Assembly (NCBI GenBank): GCA_964428795.1 | Contig: CAYRZL010000001.1 | Location: 1 to 64,000 of the forward strand | Direction of reading: 5' to 3' | Source: CAYRZL01 sp964428795 | Lineage (GTDB): Bacteria > Bacillota > Clostridia > Lachnospirales > Lachnospiraceae | Length of the DNA: 64,000 nt | Shown here: positions 7,918 to 17,900 of the stretch, one piece after another | How the letters are laid out: every line of letters begins with the position of its first letter | How positions within the stretch are numbered: the stretch's first letter is position 1 | Program-made: the position numbers and the translations under genes | Notes under the pieces: model-generated | Databases searched by the model: none | What the model was told of the DNA's origin: nothing | What the model saw: the letters and a program-made list of their open reading frames with translations, nothing else

Positions 7918-8658
7918 ATGAGAAAAGAAATCCATAAAGTTTATAAAAAGATAGTGGGAGGAATCACGATAATGGCAGCAGCTGTAAACTTAGCTTCCTG
8001 TGCGCCGGGCAGACAGGAAAATGAAGAAATTGTTTGTAAAATGCTGGAGGAAAAATATGGTCAGGAGTTTGAAATTGCAGAATATTTCGGATTAGACAGA
8101 ATGAAGGATTCTATTAGTGTCCTTGCGTTTGATAAAGAGCAGCCGGAAATTCTTTTTGAAGCAGAGGCAGCCCGGGATGAGTCGTATTTGAATGACGAAT
8201 ATGTAGCCGCGTGTGTATATCGAAAAATTGAAAGTATAGTAGAAGACAATATACAGGATATTCCGGGGTACGTTGTAGTGAAGGCGAGATCAGGAAGCAA
8301 AGCAACGGATTCGGAAGAATTTGACATGAGTATTGAAACATTTTGTTCCATGAAAGAGGGAGAGCGGTTTGTAATTTATTTATTCTATACGCCGAAGGAA
8401 GGGGTTTCAGAGCAGACATATAATGTCTTAAAAAATATTGTAAACGGTCTCCCAACACTGAGCGGAAATATTCAGCTGTTTGTAGTGGAAGAAAAGGTAT
8501 TAAAGAAGATTCAAAACTATTGGGAAGAAAATGCAAATTTTTACTATGAGCTGGAGGAGATTCTTGGGGATGCGAAGAATATAGAAATTCCCTTCCAGGG
8601 AGAAAAAATCAGTATGACACAGGAAGAATTTGAACGCAGAGCAGGAGGTGGATTATGA
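7918..8658 (+). CDS. Lipoprotein, candidate immunity partner of the lipase (TilA-like by position)
   Basis: A 246-residue protein with a lipoprotein signal peptide: basic start (MRKEIHKVYKK), hydrophobic segment and lipobox LASC with Cys28. The mature part is acidic and of mixed alpha/beta character; I do not recognise a named domain. Strong AGGAGGGGG before the start. Its stop overlaps the start of the lipase gene by 4 bp, so the two are translationally coupled. In S. aureus the T7SS lipase TslA is neutralised by a surface lipoprotein, TilA. The same pairing here suggests protection of the producer, but this is inferred from gene order and the lipobox only. Confidence 0.7.
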   Translation: MRKEIHKVYKKIVGGITIMAAAVNLASCAPGRQENEEIVCKMLEEKYGQEFEIAEYFGLDRMKDSISVLAFDKEQPEILFEAEAARDESYLNDEYVAACVYRKIESIVEDNIQDIPGYVVVKARSGSKATDSEEFDMSIETFCSMKEGERFVIYLFYTPKEGVSEQTYNVLKNIVNGLPTLSGNIQLFVVEEKVLKKIQNYWEENANFYYELEEILGDAKNIEIPFQGEKISMTQEEFERRAGGGL

Positions 8659-9911
8659 GTTATACCGATGAACAAATGGTCATTGCATCTCAGATTGCAT
8701 ATATGGATTTCATAAATGAGGATTATTTATATTCGGGCTCTTATACAATTATGGAATTGTTGGAGAGAGAAACGCTTGTTGGAAGTGAAAAGCATAAGGA
8801 GGATGCAGCCGATTTGATCAGGCGGATTCAGGAAGGAAGCTCGACACAGGAATGTGGGAACTGGCGGCTGCGTGATATTAGAAATGATCAGCATGGAAGC
8901 GGTATGTATGCCTGTGTGGTGGAAACCGGTGAGGGAGAAGCAATCATTGCTTTCCGGGGAAGTGAATCCGATACATTGGAGAATAAGATAAAAGACTGGG
9001 GAGTGTCTGATTTTGGACTTTTAAACAACGTATTGACGCCTCAGCAGGCGGCAGCGGAAAAGTATATGAAAGATATTTATAAAAAATACGGGGATCAATA
9101 TAACTCATTTGGCGTCACCGGACATTCTCTGGGCGGGAATCTGGCAGAGCATGCGACCATTACAGCTTCGGATGGGATGCGGAATAAAATAGATCAATGT
9201 GTTAATCTTGACGGTCCCGGATTTTCAAATAATTATATGATAGCGCATGCCAGTGATATAAACAAATCAAAAGGAATCATAACGCATTATCAGTGGAGTC
9301 TGGTAGGAACCTTGTTAAATCCGGTTCCGGGAAGCCGGTATCAGACGGTACAGGCAGATACTCCGAATAAAGAAAGCTATTTATCAAGTGTGGTGTGGAG
9401 ACATGATACTCATAATGTTAATTATGATGAATATGGAAATGTGATAAACGGGTCAAAAGATGAGCTGGCAGCCATAGCGGATCCGATTTCCAAACAATTG
9501 GACTTTTCTATATTTACTGCTCTTCCGATATTGGCGTTGAATGCAGTCGTGTTGAATAACCTTGATAAACTGCGGGATACGTTTGTCAATCTGTGGGAGC
9601 AATGGCAGGAAATAAGGAACGGTATTCAGGATGCACAGTTTGAAGTGAAGCCGGATACATTGAACATGAGACTGGGGCAATTAGAGGATACATCAGCAAA
9701 ATTAAATAGGATCAGTGAGGAGGTGGAACAGATTCGAAAACAGTTAGAGTACGATTCACTGGCCGCAGGTTATATAAAACTAAAATTGTGGAGCATATCG
9801 AACAAAATTGAAAATGATGCTGATAAAATAGGCGGATTTTGTGAAACGGGCATAGAGTGCAGCCAGTATTATTCTGCATGCGAAAATAAAATTGCAGGTA
9901 ATTATGCTTGA
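8655..9911 (+). CDS. DUF2974/Mbeg1-like lipase with C-terminal helical tail, candidate T7SS effector
   Basis: A 418-residue protein without signal peptide. Residues about 1-270 form an alpha/beta-hydrolase of the Mbeg1-like/DUF2974 type: IIAFRGSES (oxyanion strand), nucleophile elbow GHSLGG (Ser158), LDGPGF, and a later HDTHNV with a possible catalytic His. Residues about 290-418 are helical, with LWEQWQEI and a coiled-coil-like stretch. The protein ends with Y406-S-A-C-E410, a YxxxE motif like the T7SS export signal. An N-terminal enzyme plus C-terminal secretion-like helices is the reversed layout described for S. aureus TslA. Coupled to the lipoprotein gene and next to a T7SS locus, it is probably a secreted phospholipase-type toxin. 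Substrate unknown. Confidence 0.78.
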   Translation: MSYTDEQMVIASQIAYMDFINEDYLYSGSYTIMELLERETLVGSEKHKEDAADLIRRIQEGSSTQECGNWRLRDIRNDQHGSGMYACVVETGEGEAIIAFRGSESDTLENKIKDWGVSDFGLLNNVLTPQQAAAEKYMKDIYKKYGDQYNSFGVTGHSLGGNLAEHATITASDGMRNKIDQCVNLDGPGFSNNYMIAHASDINKSKGIITHYQWSLVGTLLNPVPGSRYQTVQADTPNKESYLSSVVWRHDTHNVNYDEYGNVINGSKDELAAIADPISKQLDFSIFTALPILALNAVVLNNLDKLRDTFVNLWEQWQEIRNGIQDAQFEVKPDTLNMRLGQLEDTSAKLNRISEEVEQIRKQLEYDSLAAGYIKLKLWSISNKIENDADKIGGFCETGIECSQYYSACENKIAGNYA

Positions 9912-10032
9912 TGATTACGGATTTTTATCAACAAAATACGACAGAATTGTACTTTTTGTTAAAAAAAGTCTGACCACAGAGATTGACACATATTGTAGTA
10001 TTTTGTCGAAAAAAATAAAATTAAATTATTAA

Positions 10033-10067
10033 GTGGAGAAGTGGGTATTTTTACTTCGATACTCCAC
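10033..10067 (+). other. Leader hairpin before the protease-FHA gene
   Basis: GTGGAG (10033-10038) pairs with CTCCAC (10062-10067) with further inner pairing (AGT/ACT). It lies 22 bp before the start codon. A second dyad, ACAAAATAC/GTATTTTGT, spans the upstream intergenic region (about 9940-10006). They may affect transcription or translation of the protease gene. No clear -35/-10 pair was found here. Confidence 0.45.
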
Positions 10068-10089
10068 AAAAATATGCAGGAGGATATTA

Positions 10090-11784
10090 ATGAAAAAAGT
10101 ATTATCAAAAACAATGAAAAGAATGCTTACATTGACGGTCGTTTTTTGCATGATATTTGCAATGGCATTGCCGGCGATGGCAGCAGAGACAGGAGAGTCC
10201 GGTATTGGAACAACGGATGATCCGCGGGAAAGTATTATGCTCATGACGTTAGGTTATGAGGATGACAACGGTACCTATTTACCTTACAAGGCAGGTACAT
10301 GCTTCCTGATCAATGACGAATATGTATTGACAAACAAGCATGTTGTCACGATTACCGAGGCGGAATTGCAGGAAATCAGAGAAATGACGGGTGTAGATGA
10401 TCTTACATTTACAGATAGTCATTTAAAGCTGTATCTCTATGTAAATCGTGATATGAAGGTTGCAGCTACCATGCATGAAAGCGTAAACAGTGATGATATG
10501 GATTTTGCGGCAGTTAAGCTTGCAGAAAAAATATATGACAGAAAACCTATCGCACTGGGTGACAGTGACTCCATTTCGGTAAAAGATCATGTATATGCCA
10601 TGGGATTTCCGGAGGATTCTGTAAGTACAAAAAACTACAACACAAAAGATGATGTATCTACCGTTGACGGTACAGTATCCAAACTGACGGTTACGGGAAG
10701 TGTGGATGTAATTGAGCATACAGCTCCATTAAACAACGGTAATTCCGGCGGTCCGTTGCTGGATGAGAACAATAACGTTATCGGTGTAAATACATTCGTT
10801 GCAGATAAGAAGAGTTATTCCATTCAGATCAATTATATTCGTAAGGGTCTGGATACGTTTGGCATTCCCTATGCGACAGGTGATACAGATACATCCGTAA
10901 TTCAGGATGATCCGGAAGATGAAGAAGATATAGAAGATACAGATGATCCGGTAGTTCCGGTAGAGGATAACACGGCGCTTCTTACAGAGCTGCAGTCCAC
11001 ATTGGAAGAAGCCAAGGGTTTGGACACCACAGGATATACAGAAGAGTCTGTGGCTGATTTGGATGACGCCATTGGATCAGCAGAAACTGTTCTTGCAAAT
11101 AGTAGTGCGGAGGCGTCGGTTATTCAGAAGGCAGTGGATGATCTCAATGATGCAATGAACGATCTGGAAGAAAAATCCGGTCCAAGCATGATGATGATTC
11201 TCATCATTGTGATAATTGTTGTCGTGGTTGTTGTAATTATCATTCTTGTAGTGGTTATGAGTGGTAAAAAGAAAAAAACAGAGTATGCAGAACCAAGAAG
11301 AGAAGCTCATGGCGGTAATATTTCCGGAAATCAGAACAACGGAGGAAATCGTCCTGTAAATCAGAATCTGAATAACGGACCGTCCGCATCGTCAGGTGAT
11401 AATCCTACAACATTTTTGAATGAAGGTACGGGAGAAACAACCCTTTTAAATGCAGGGGCAGGAGAGACAACCCTTCTCAGCGGAGCAGGAAGCGCATATT
11501 TGATCCGTAAGAAAAACGGAGAAAAAATTGCGATCAATGCTCAGAATTTTAAAATCGGAAAAGAGAGAAGAAGAGTAAACTACTGTGTTTCTGATAATAA
11601 TTCTGTCAGCCGCGTTCATTGCGAAATTGTAAAGAAGGGACCTGATTTCTATGTAATAGATCAGGGAGCGACAAACTTTACTTATGTAAATGGCGTTCAG
11701 TTGAGCCCGCAGAAAGAAACGCTGTTGTCTGATTGTTCCGTATTAAAACTTTCAGATGAAGAATTTGAATTCCATATGTCATAA
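10090..11784 (+). CDS. Secreted trypsin-like serine protease with TM helix and cytoplasmic FHA domain
   Basis: A 564-residue protein. It has a signal peptide (cleavage near AMA-AE, residue 32) and a trypsin-like fold with triad H84 (TNKHVV), D138 (DDMDFA) and S219 (GNSGGP). An acidic linker and a FIVAR-like helical domain (about 295-360) follow. A very hydrophobic TM helix (about 367-391) and a cytoplasmic tail come next. The tail holds three Thr motifs, TTFL (440-443), TTLL (450-453) and TTLL (460-463), and then a FHA domain with IGK, SRVH and VNG. The start at 10090 has GCAGGAGG before it; longer upstream starts lack a signal peptide. An outside protease tied to an inside phosphothreonine reader is unusual. 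It may be the functional counterpart of mycosins, by inference only. Confidence 0.85.
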   Translation: MKKVLSKTMKRMLTLTVVFCMIFAMALPAMAAETGESGIGTTDDPRESIMLMTLGYEDDNGTYLPYKAGTCFLINDEYVLTNKHVVTITEAELQEIREMTGVDDLTFTDSHLKLYLYVNRDMKVAATMHESVNSDDMDFAAVKLAEKIYDRKPIALGDSDSISVKDHVYAMGFPEDSVSTKNYNTKDDVSTVDGTVSKLTVTGSVDVIEHTAPLNNGNSGGPLLDENNNVIGVNTFVADKKSYSIQINYIRKGLDTFGIPYATGDTDTSVIQDDPEDEEDIEDTDDPVVPVEDNTALLTELQSTLEEAKGLDTTGYTEESVADLDDAIGSAETVLANSSAEASVIQKAVDDLNDAMNDLEEKSGPSMMMILIIVIIVVVVVVIIILVVVMSGKKKKTEYAEPRREAHGGNISGNQNNGGNRPVNQNLNNGPSASSGDNPTTFLNEGTGETTLLNAGAGETTLLSGAGSAYLIRKKNGEKIAINAQNFKIGKERRRVNYCVSDNNSVSRVHCEIVKKGPDFYVIDQGATNFTYVNGVQLSPQKETLLSDCSVLKLSDEEFEFHMS

Positions 11785-11797
11785 AAAACATGATATA

Positions 11798-11834
11798 GGC
11801 AGATTCCCCGGCAAAGATATGCCGGGGGTCTGCC
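11798..11834 (+). terminator. Strong hairpin after the protease gene
   Basis: GGCAGATTCCCCGGCA pairs with TGCCGGGGGTCTGCC around AAGATA, giving a GC-rich stem. It lacks a T tract, so it may be a partial terminator or an mRNA-stabilising structure between the protease and phosphatase genes. Confidence 0.55.
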
Positions 11835-11852
11835 TGCAATGTCAATTACGAT

Positions 11853-11894
11853 TCAGCTATGTGCAAATTGACTGGGAGATTTGTATATAGCTGA
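11853..11894 (+). other. Leader stem-loop before the PP2C gene
   Basis: TCAGCTAT (11853-11860) pairs with ATAGCTGA (11887-11894). An inner CAAAT/ATTTG stem sits within a symmetric internal loop. It sits 33 bp before the phosphatase start. A regulatory role is possible, but no known riboswitch is recognised. Confidence 0.45.
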
Positions 11895-11926
11895 GTAGTA
11901 AAAGAAAAAGTAGTGGGAGATAGAAA

Positions 11927-12712
11927 ATGAGTTTTTTAAGTGTTGCGCATAGTGATGTTGGAATCAAAAAAAGTGTGAATCAGGATTCTGTCCTGGTCAA
12001 AGAAGCGGTTACAGATGATGGGAATATAATTCTTGCCGTTGTATGTGACGGTATGGGAGGACTTGCAAAAGGTGAGGTTGCCAGCGCTGCTTTGATCAGG
12101 GCTTTTTCCCATTGGTTTGAGTCGGAGTTACCTTTTTTGCTGTATGAAGAGGGAAGATTGACAGAACTGACGCTTACTCAGCTGGAGAATGCGTGGATTA
12201 ATCTGATCCATCAGGAAAATCAAAGAATTATGAAATATGGTGAAAGTTTTCATGCTTCGTGTGGAACAACACTGGCAGGATTGCTTATAGCAGGAAACCA
12301 TTATTACATAGTAAATGTGGGAGATTCCAGAGTATATCTCATAAATGATGTGTTCGAACAGATAACAAAGGATCATACTCTGGTGCAAAGAGAGCTGGAT
12401 GAAGGGAAGATTACTCTGGCAGAAGCAAAAGTACATCCCCAGAGAAACGTACTTCTTCAATGTGTGGGAGCCAGTACGGATGTAATGCCGGAGTTTTTTG
12501 AGGGAGATGTTCATGCCGGCGACATATTCATGATCTGCTCAGATGGATTTCGACATGAAATCTCGGAAGAAGAATTTTTCAAGATTCTCCAACCGGACAA
12601 GCTGATAAAAGAAAAAGATATGCAGGATGCAGTTGTTTATTGTACCGAATTAAACAAACAGAGAAGAGAGACCGATAATATTTCTGCTGTACTTATTAAA
12701 AGCAACAGATAA
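11927..12712 (+). CDS. PP2C-family Ser/Thr protein phosphatase
   Basis: A 261-residue cytoplasmic phosphatase with the PP2C/Stp signature. Motifs are SDVGIKKSVNQDS, VCDGMGGLAKGE, GTTLAGLL, VGDSRVYLI, DHTLVQ, CSDGF and TDNISAVLI. The Asp residues in VCDGMGG, CSDGF and TDNIS bind the two metal ions. Length equals that of bacterial Stp/PrpC enzymes. It stands 26 bp before a PknB-like kinase, the common phosphatase-kinase pairing, and would reverse phosphorylation by the two kinases in the locus. No membrane segment. Confidence 0.95.
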   Translation: MSFLSVAHSDVGIKKSVNQDSVLVKEAVTDDGNIILAVVCDGMGGLAKGEVASAALIRAFSHWFESELPFLLYEEGRLTELTLTQLENAWINLIHQENQRIMKYGESFHASCGTTLAGLLIAGNHYYIVNVGDSRVYLINDVFEQITKDHTLVQRELDEGKITLAEAKVHPQRNVLLQCVGASTDVMPEFFEGDVHAGDIFMICSDGFRHEISEEEFFKILQPDKLIKEKDMQDAVVYCTELNKQRRETDNISAVLIKSNR

Positions 12713-12738
12713 ATTATTCGGAGACAGAGGGTTATGAA

Positions 12739-14496
12739 ATGCTTGAAATAGGTTCAATCATTGACGGAAAGTATAAGATACTGAATAAAGTCGGGCAGGG
12801 CGGCATGAGTGTCGTTTACCTTGCTATGAACGAGCGTGCCAACAAACAGTGGGCGATTAAGGAAATTCGGAAGGATGGAGTTTCTAATTATGAGGTAGTT
12901 AAGCAGAATCTGATTGCCGAGACGGATATCTTAAAGAGGCTGAATCATCCAAATCTTCCGAGTATCATAGATGTAATTGATGGTGAGGATACCTTTCTTA
13001 TTGTAATGGATTATATTGAGGGAAAACCCTTGAGTGATGCATTGAAAAGAGAGGGAGCGCAACCCCAGGAGAAGGTGATCGAGTGGGCAAAACAAATCTG
13101 TGATGTGTTAGGTTATCTGCATTCCAGAAAACCGCCGATTATTTACCGGGATATGAAACCTTCCAATGTAATGTTAAAACCGGATGGAAATATAATGATC
13201 ATCGACTTTGGAACGGCGAGGGAGTATAAGTCGGCGAGTCTGGCGGATACGACATGTCTCGGAACGCAGGGCTATGCGGCGCCGGAACAGTACGGTGGTC
13301 ATGGGCAGACAGATGCAAGGACAGATATTTATTGTCTGGGTGCAACGCTTTATCATCTTATAACGGGTCATAATCCCTGTCTGCCGCCATATGAGATGTA
13401 TCCGATCCGTCAGTGGAATCCAATGTTATCGTCGGGTTTGGAGGAAATCATCTGGAAATGTACGCAGAAAAATCCGGATGACCGTTACCAGTCCTGTGCG
13501 GAACTGATGTATGCGCTGGAACACTACAGCGAGTTGGATCAGGAGTACAAAAAACTGCAAAATAAAAAATGGAAGATGTTTTTAACAACCTCTGTTTTGA
13601 CAGTAGTATGCGCCGCGGCATGTGTGGGTTTTAAAATGGCAGAAAACAGCACGACAGCAAGTAGCTACGAGGGATATTTAAGAAGCGCGATATCGGCGAC
13701 TACCCAGGAAGAGCGAATTGAATATTATCAAAATGCAATATATCTGAATCCTTCCGATGAGACAGCATACAATGATCTTCTCAATGAAGCATTTTTGACA
13801 GATGACAATTTTTCTCAGGATGAGGCGGCGAAAATGACCGAGATTCTCGGCTATAAGGGAGACGGAAACAGGAGTAATGAGAGTTATCTGGAAGCGAATA
13901 ATGCAGCCTATGATGAATTTGCTTTTCAGATGGGGCTTGCCTATTACTACTATTACGAACAGAACGGAAATAAACAGATGTCCCAGGCATGGTTCGCTAC
14001 GGCGGCAGAAAGTGAAACTCTGGACGCGAATAAAGTGGAGCGGGCAAAACGTCTGGGAAGAATTGCCGGTTATTATGCGCAGATCAACAGCAGCAACAAA
14101 GCCGGAGACAGTACGGTGACCTATTACGATTATTGGAATGATCTTACGGAGCTGGTCAGCGGAAATCTTGTGGAGCTGGATAATACAAAGACAGCGCTTG
14201 TCATGTACAAGGAGCTTGTGTATCAGATCGGACAGAATCCGCTGAATTTTAAGGCGGCAGGCGTTACAAAAGAACAACTGACGGGTGAGCTGGACAAGAC
14301 AAAATCCAGATTAAATACGGATATTGTTGTATTAAATGAAAGTGATCGGGAAGAGATTGAGTCTTTAAAGCAGGAAATTCTGGATAATATTACGTGGGCT
14401 GAAAAGCAGGTGGATATTGCGTATTCCAACAGTGAAGCAAATATGACAAATAAAGCAGGAGGGACAGACGATGCAGGAACTGGAAAAAATGATTAG
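12739..14496 (+). CDS. Transmembrane Hanks-type Ser/Thr protein kinase (first of two)
   Basis: 585 residues. The kinase domain (about 10-265) has Gly loop GQGGMS, Lys41 in AIKEI, catalytic loop YRDMKPSN, DFGTAREY and the activation segment TCLGTQGYAAPEQY. All catalytic residues are present. One TM helix lies near 279-300 (FLTTSVLTVVCAAA). The outer part is predicted helical with TPR-like elements (QNAIYLNPSDETAYNDLL), not PASTA repeats. Its last 26 bp overlap the next gene. Phosphorylation of Thr motifs in the neighbouring membrane proteins and recognition by FHA domains is the likely output. EssB of classical T7SSb has the same order (kinase-like domain, TM, outer helical domain) but is a pseudokinase. 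Confidence 0.93.
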   Translation: MLEIGSIIDGKYKILNKVGQGGMSVVYLAMNERANKQWAIKEIRKDGVSNYEVVKQNLIAETDILKRLNHPNLPSIIDVIDGEDTFLIVMDYIEGKPLSDALKREGAQPQEKVIEWAKQICDVLGYLHSRKPPIIYRDMKPSNVMLKPDGNIMIIDFGTAREYKSASLADTTCLGTQGYAAPEQYGGHGQTDARTDIYCLGATLYHLITGHNPCLPPYEMYPIRQWNPMLSSGLEEIIWKCTQKNPDDRYQSCAELMYALEHYSELDQEYKKLQNKKWKMFLTTSVLTVVCAAACVGFKMAENSTTASSYEGYLRSAISATTQEERIEYYQNAIYLNPSDETAYNDLLNEAFLTDDNFSQDEAAKMTEILGYKGDGNRSNESYLEANNAAYDEFAFQMGLAYYYYYEQNGNKQMSQAWFATAAESETLDANKVERAKRLGRIAGYYAQINSSNKAGDSTVTYYDYWNDLTELVSGNLVELDNTKTALVMYKELVYQIGQNPLNFKAAGVTKEQLTGELDKTKSRLNTDIVVLNESDREEIESLKQEILDNITWAEKQVDIAYSNSEANMTNKAGGTDDAGTGKND

Positions 14497-14935
14497 CATA
14501 TATCATACTGCCAATATCGTTTGTCTTGTGTTGGCAATATCCTTTTTGGCAATATCTGTTATTTTATTTTTCAGATTTGATATAAAAAAGATTTTTGATC
14601 TGAAAACCGGGCGAGGGGCAAAAAAGACGATTCAAAAGATGGAAGAAATTAATGCCCGGACAGGAAAACTCAGACAGGACATGGTTGCTCAGACGCCAAG
14701 CAATTTGAAGGCTGAGGAAAGAATTGTCCGTCCTGTAAAAACAGAAGAACCAAATGAGACAGCGCCTCTTGCGGTAAACGGATCTGAAGATACGATGATT
14801 TTACAGCAGGAATCAGAGACCACGGTGCTTTCAAATGGAATGGAAACAAATTCAAAGGAAGAAAAAAGGGAACTTCCGGGGAACTTTAAAGTAATAAAAG
14901 AAATTATGTGGGTTCATACGAAAGAGGTACTTTGA
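14471..14935 (+). CDS. Single-TM protein with candidate phosphothreonine motifs
   Basis: 154 residues with one TM helix near 14-36 (IVCLVLAISFLAISVILFF) and a charged cytoplasmic tail. The tail holds DTMIL (T108) and ETTVL (T117, T118), close to the TTLL/TTFL motifs of the protease-FHA protein in the same locus. The gene overlaps the kinase gene by 26 bp, so translation is probably coupled. I do not recognise a family. It is a good candidate kinase substrate and FHA docking partner. That is inference from motif and context. Confidence 0.7.
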   Translation: MQELEKMISIYHTANIVCLVLAISFLAISVILFFRFDIKKIFDLKTGRGAKKTIQKMEEINARTGKLRQDMVAQTPSNLKAEERIVRPVKTEEPNETAPLAVNGSEDTMILQQESETTVLSNGMETNSKEEKRELPGNFKVIKEIMWVHTKEVL

Positions 14936-14975
14936 AAGAATACTTGAAAAGAGAGAGAAAGGGAGCAGAAGCAAA

Positions 14976-17900
14976 ATGAAAAAAGCGAGATGTATGAAAG
15001 AAAAAATATGTGCTTTCATAATGGTAGTTCTTATATCGGTGACGAGTATATTCCCACCGAATATGGCGACGATAGCACATGCAACAGAAATACAGCAGGA
15101 ATCAAAAACGGTCCGATTCCATGTGCAGGAAGAAATGGAAATGGAATCGGAAACCATCGATGTTTCCGGAGCAAGTGTTACTATTTATGAGGACGGTATC
15201 GAGCTTGGAGATCTGACAACAGATACAAGCGGATATACGGAAGCCTATACGATAGAAAATCCGGAGGCTTCTGCTTCCTACACATATAAAGTGGAGAAAA
15301 CCGGATATGCAGCAAGTGAGGGGACCTTGGATCCGGACTCGGAAGTGACTGACGTAAAATTATCCATGAATCCAATTAGGTTGTCTCAGGAGCAATTCGT
15401 AATTTTGAACGTGGGTGAAACCGCTGATCTTAGCATCCGTAACCAGATTGGAGACGGTTCCTCCTATAAATGGACTTCATATGATACATCTGTTGCAACC
15501 GTTGAGAATGGAAGAATTACTGCGGTAAGCAGGGGAAGAACAAGGGTAGGAGTGTCCCGAAACGGATATGGGATAACGGTTACAACAATTGTTAAGGATG
15601 AGCTGGAGAATATGGCAATTTCCGTAGCTCCAGGAACAGACGGACAGAATACGGATGATAAAGACGAAGTTACGATCTATATCACAGGAATGGAAGAGGC
15701 GCAAGGGGATGTTGATTTATATATTACCTCTGCAGACGGTACAAAAAAACAGATCGGTACCGCTGTAAAATCAGAGAATTATACGGTGGTTTATAAAGAT
15801 GCCGAAATAATAAAGGGAAAGGTAACGTTTAGCGCATCTTACAAACCGGCAGCGGATGATTATTATCTGGAAAAAGAGGTAAGTACAGACACCATTTCAT
15901 ATAAAAAATCCGCCACGTTAAATTTGAAAGAGTCTTCCAAAACGATCACCTATGAAGACACCGGCTCTGTACAGATAACACCATCGGACGATTCTAAAAA
16001 CAGCGGTATTTTCAGTTATGTAAGCAGTAATGAAGATGTAGCCACCGTGGATTCAGATGGAAAGGTTACGATCAAGGGAGCCGGAAAAGCGACGATTACC
16101 GTATCGGCGCAAGGAGATGACGTGTATCTTCCAACTACCGCAAAATATGAGTTAACGGTTGAGAAAAAGGATGTAATGTTATCTGCCGAAGATATTAAGT
16201 GGAAATCGGCGTCAAAGGTATATGATGGAAAAAAGACCGTTGATATGGCAGGGACGGTCACCGTTGGTACGAAAAGTCTGGAGATCCCCGTAACCGTTGA
16301 AGTGGCTTCCGCCGATACCGGTACATATGATAAAGCCGCAATATGCGAAATAGGCAGTTATTCGACGGCTAATCCAAATTATAATATTTCTTTGACGGGT
16401 CTGCATGTTGCTGATGCGGAAAATAATACGGAAGCAACCAAATTGACAGGGGTAAATATTGTCATAAATCCCAGACCTGTCTACATACGGGTAAAGAAAA
16501 ATGCAGATCAGGCTTATGAGACGCAGGTTTCTTATGGTACAGCTTTGGCTGATATAAAAGCAGAAGCAGAAAATAATGTAACAGAACCGGCAGGAACAGA
16601 CGGACAGATCAATTCCAATGAGCAGCAGGGACTGATAAATGAGGAAGACATTGATCTGCTGAAGCTGGATGAAAATACGACAGTGGAACTGGTGGATGGA
16701 ACCTATTACGTAGGGACACATTCTGCGATCCGTCCGGTTGTAAAAGAGGCGGTAATCGGAAATTACAAATTATGTGTGGATGAGAATAATTTGTCTGCAT
16801 ATTGCGGAAGATTGCAGATCGTACCGCAGACTATGACGGATGATGCATTATGGTCTAATGTCCGGGTGGATGAGGAGCAGAGTGCATCGGTGTATCAGGA
16901 TGAAAATACGATATGGGTCAGTGAAGCCGGAAAACTGGTTTTCACCGTAAAGGATAACACATATTATGACACCATCAATGTCAAAAAAGACGGGGAAGAA
17001 GGTTATGCGCATTCATTGACGTTTTTGGGGGCTGAGAGCAATTCGAATACCCCGGTCAGCGCAGACGTTTATCTCTCGAAAGAGGGACAGGTAAGTACAA
17101 GAACAACCGCCCGGAATGATGAGGCGGATGCGGATAATACGATACCGGAAGGAGCAATTATTGTTGATAACAAGCTTCCGACTATATCATTTACAGGATT
17201 AGGTAATTTCGGCGTGGTGTCCGGCTTACCGGAAGCTTTATTCTTCCAGACATTTAAAAATCAGGCCTATGAGGAGTCTGTTATTGTAAATGATGACGGA
17301 AGCGGATTAAAAGAGGTCGTTTACAGGATCGTATCCGTTTCGGAAGATGATGCGGCGTTAAACGCAACGCTGGAAGCGCTTGCGGCGACAGAGGACGGAT
17401 GGATAGAGCTGCCGGAATCAAATAAAATAAATGTGCCGGAGGAAGTAAAGGACGGATATTATGTCGTTCTTGTAAAGGCAACGGATCGTGTGGGAAACAG
17501 TGTTGTAAGCTGTTCCAACGGACTGGTTATGGATACGACAGAACCTTCTGTTACTATTGAAATAAATGAGCCGCAGGAAATTTATGGAACAGACGGTGTG
17601 GATTATACACTGAAAATCAGTGAGCCGGGCACGATATTCTCGGGAATTGACCGCGTTGAGGTGACGGTATCCGTAGACGGCGAGGAAATAGAGGAAGCAG
17701 CCGCAGAGGATGAGGAAACAGAAGAAACGACACCGGAGCATAAGCAGGCGTATACGGACAGCTATACACTGGACCGGGAAGCCTTGGAAGCACTGAAATT
17801 CGAAGATGACACACCCTCCGGAAAATACACCATTCAGCAGTTAAAACAAAAGACGGATTATGTGATAGAAGGAGCTAAGATTCAGGCAGAAACATGCGGA

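Noticed and set aside
12739..14496. Calling kinase 1 an EssB orthologue
   Set aside because: The domain order is similar but the catalytic residues are complete and no EssB-specific similarity can be shown by eye.
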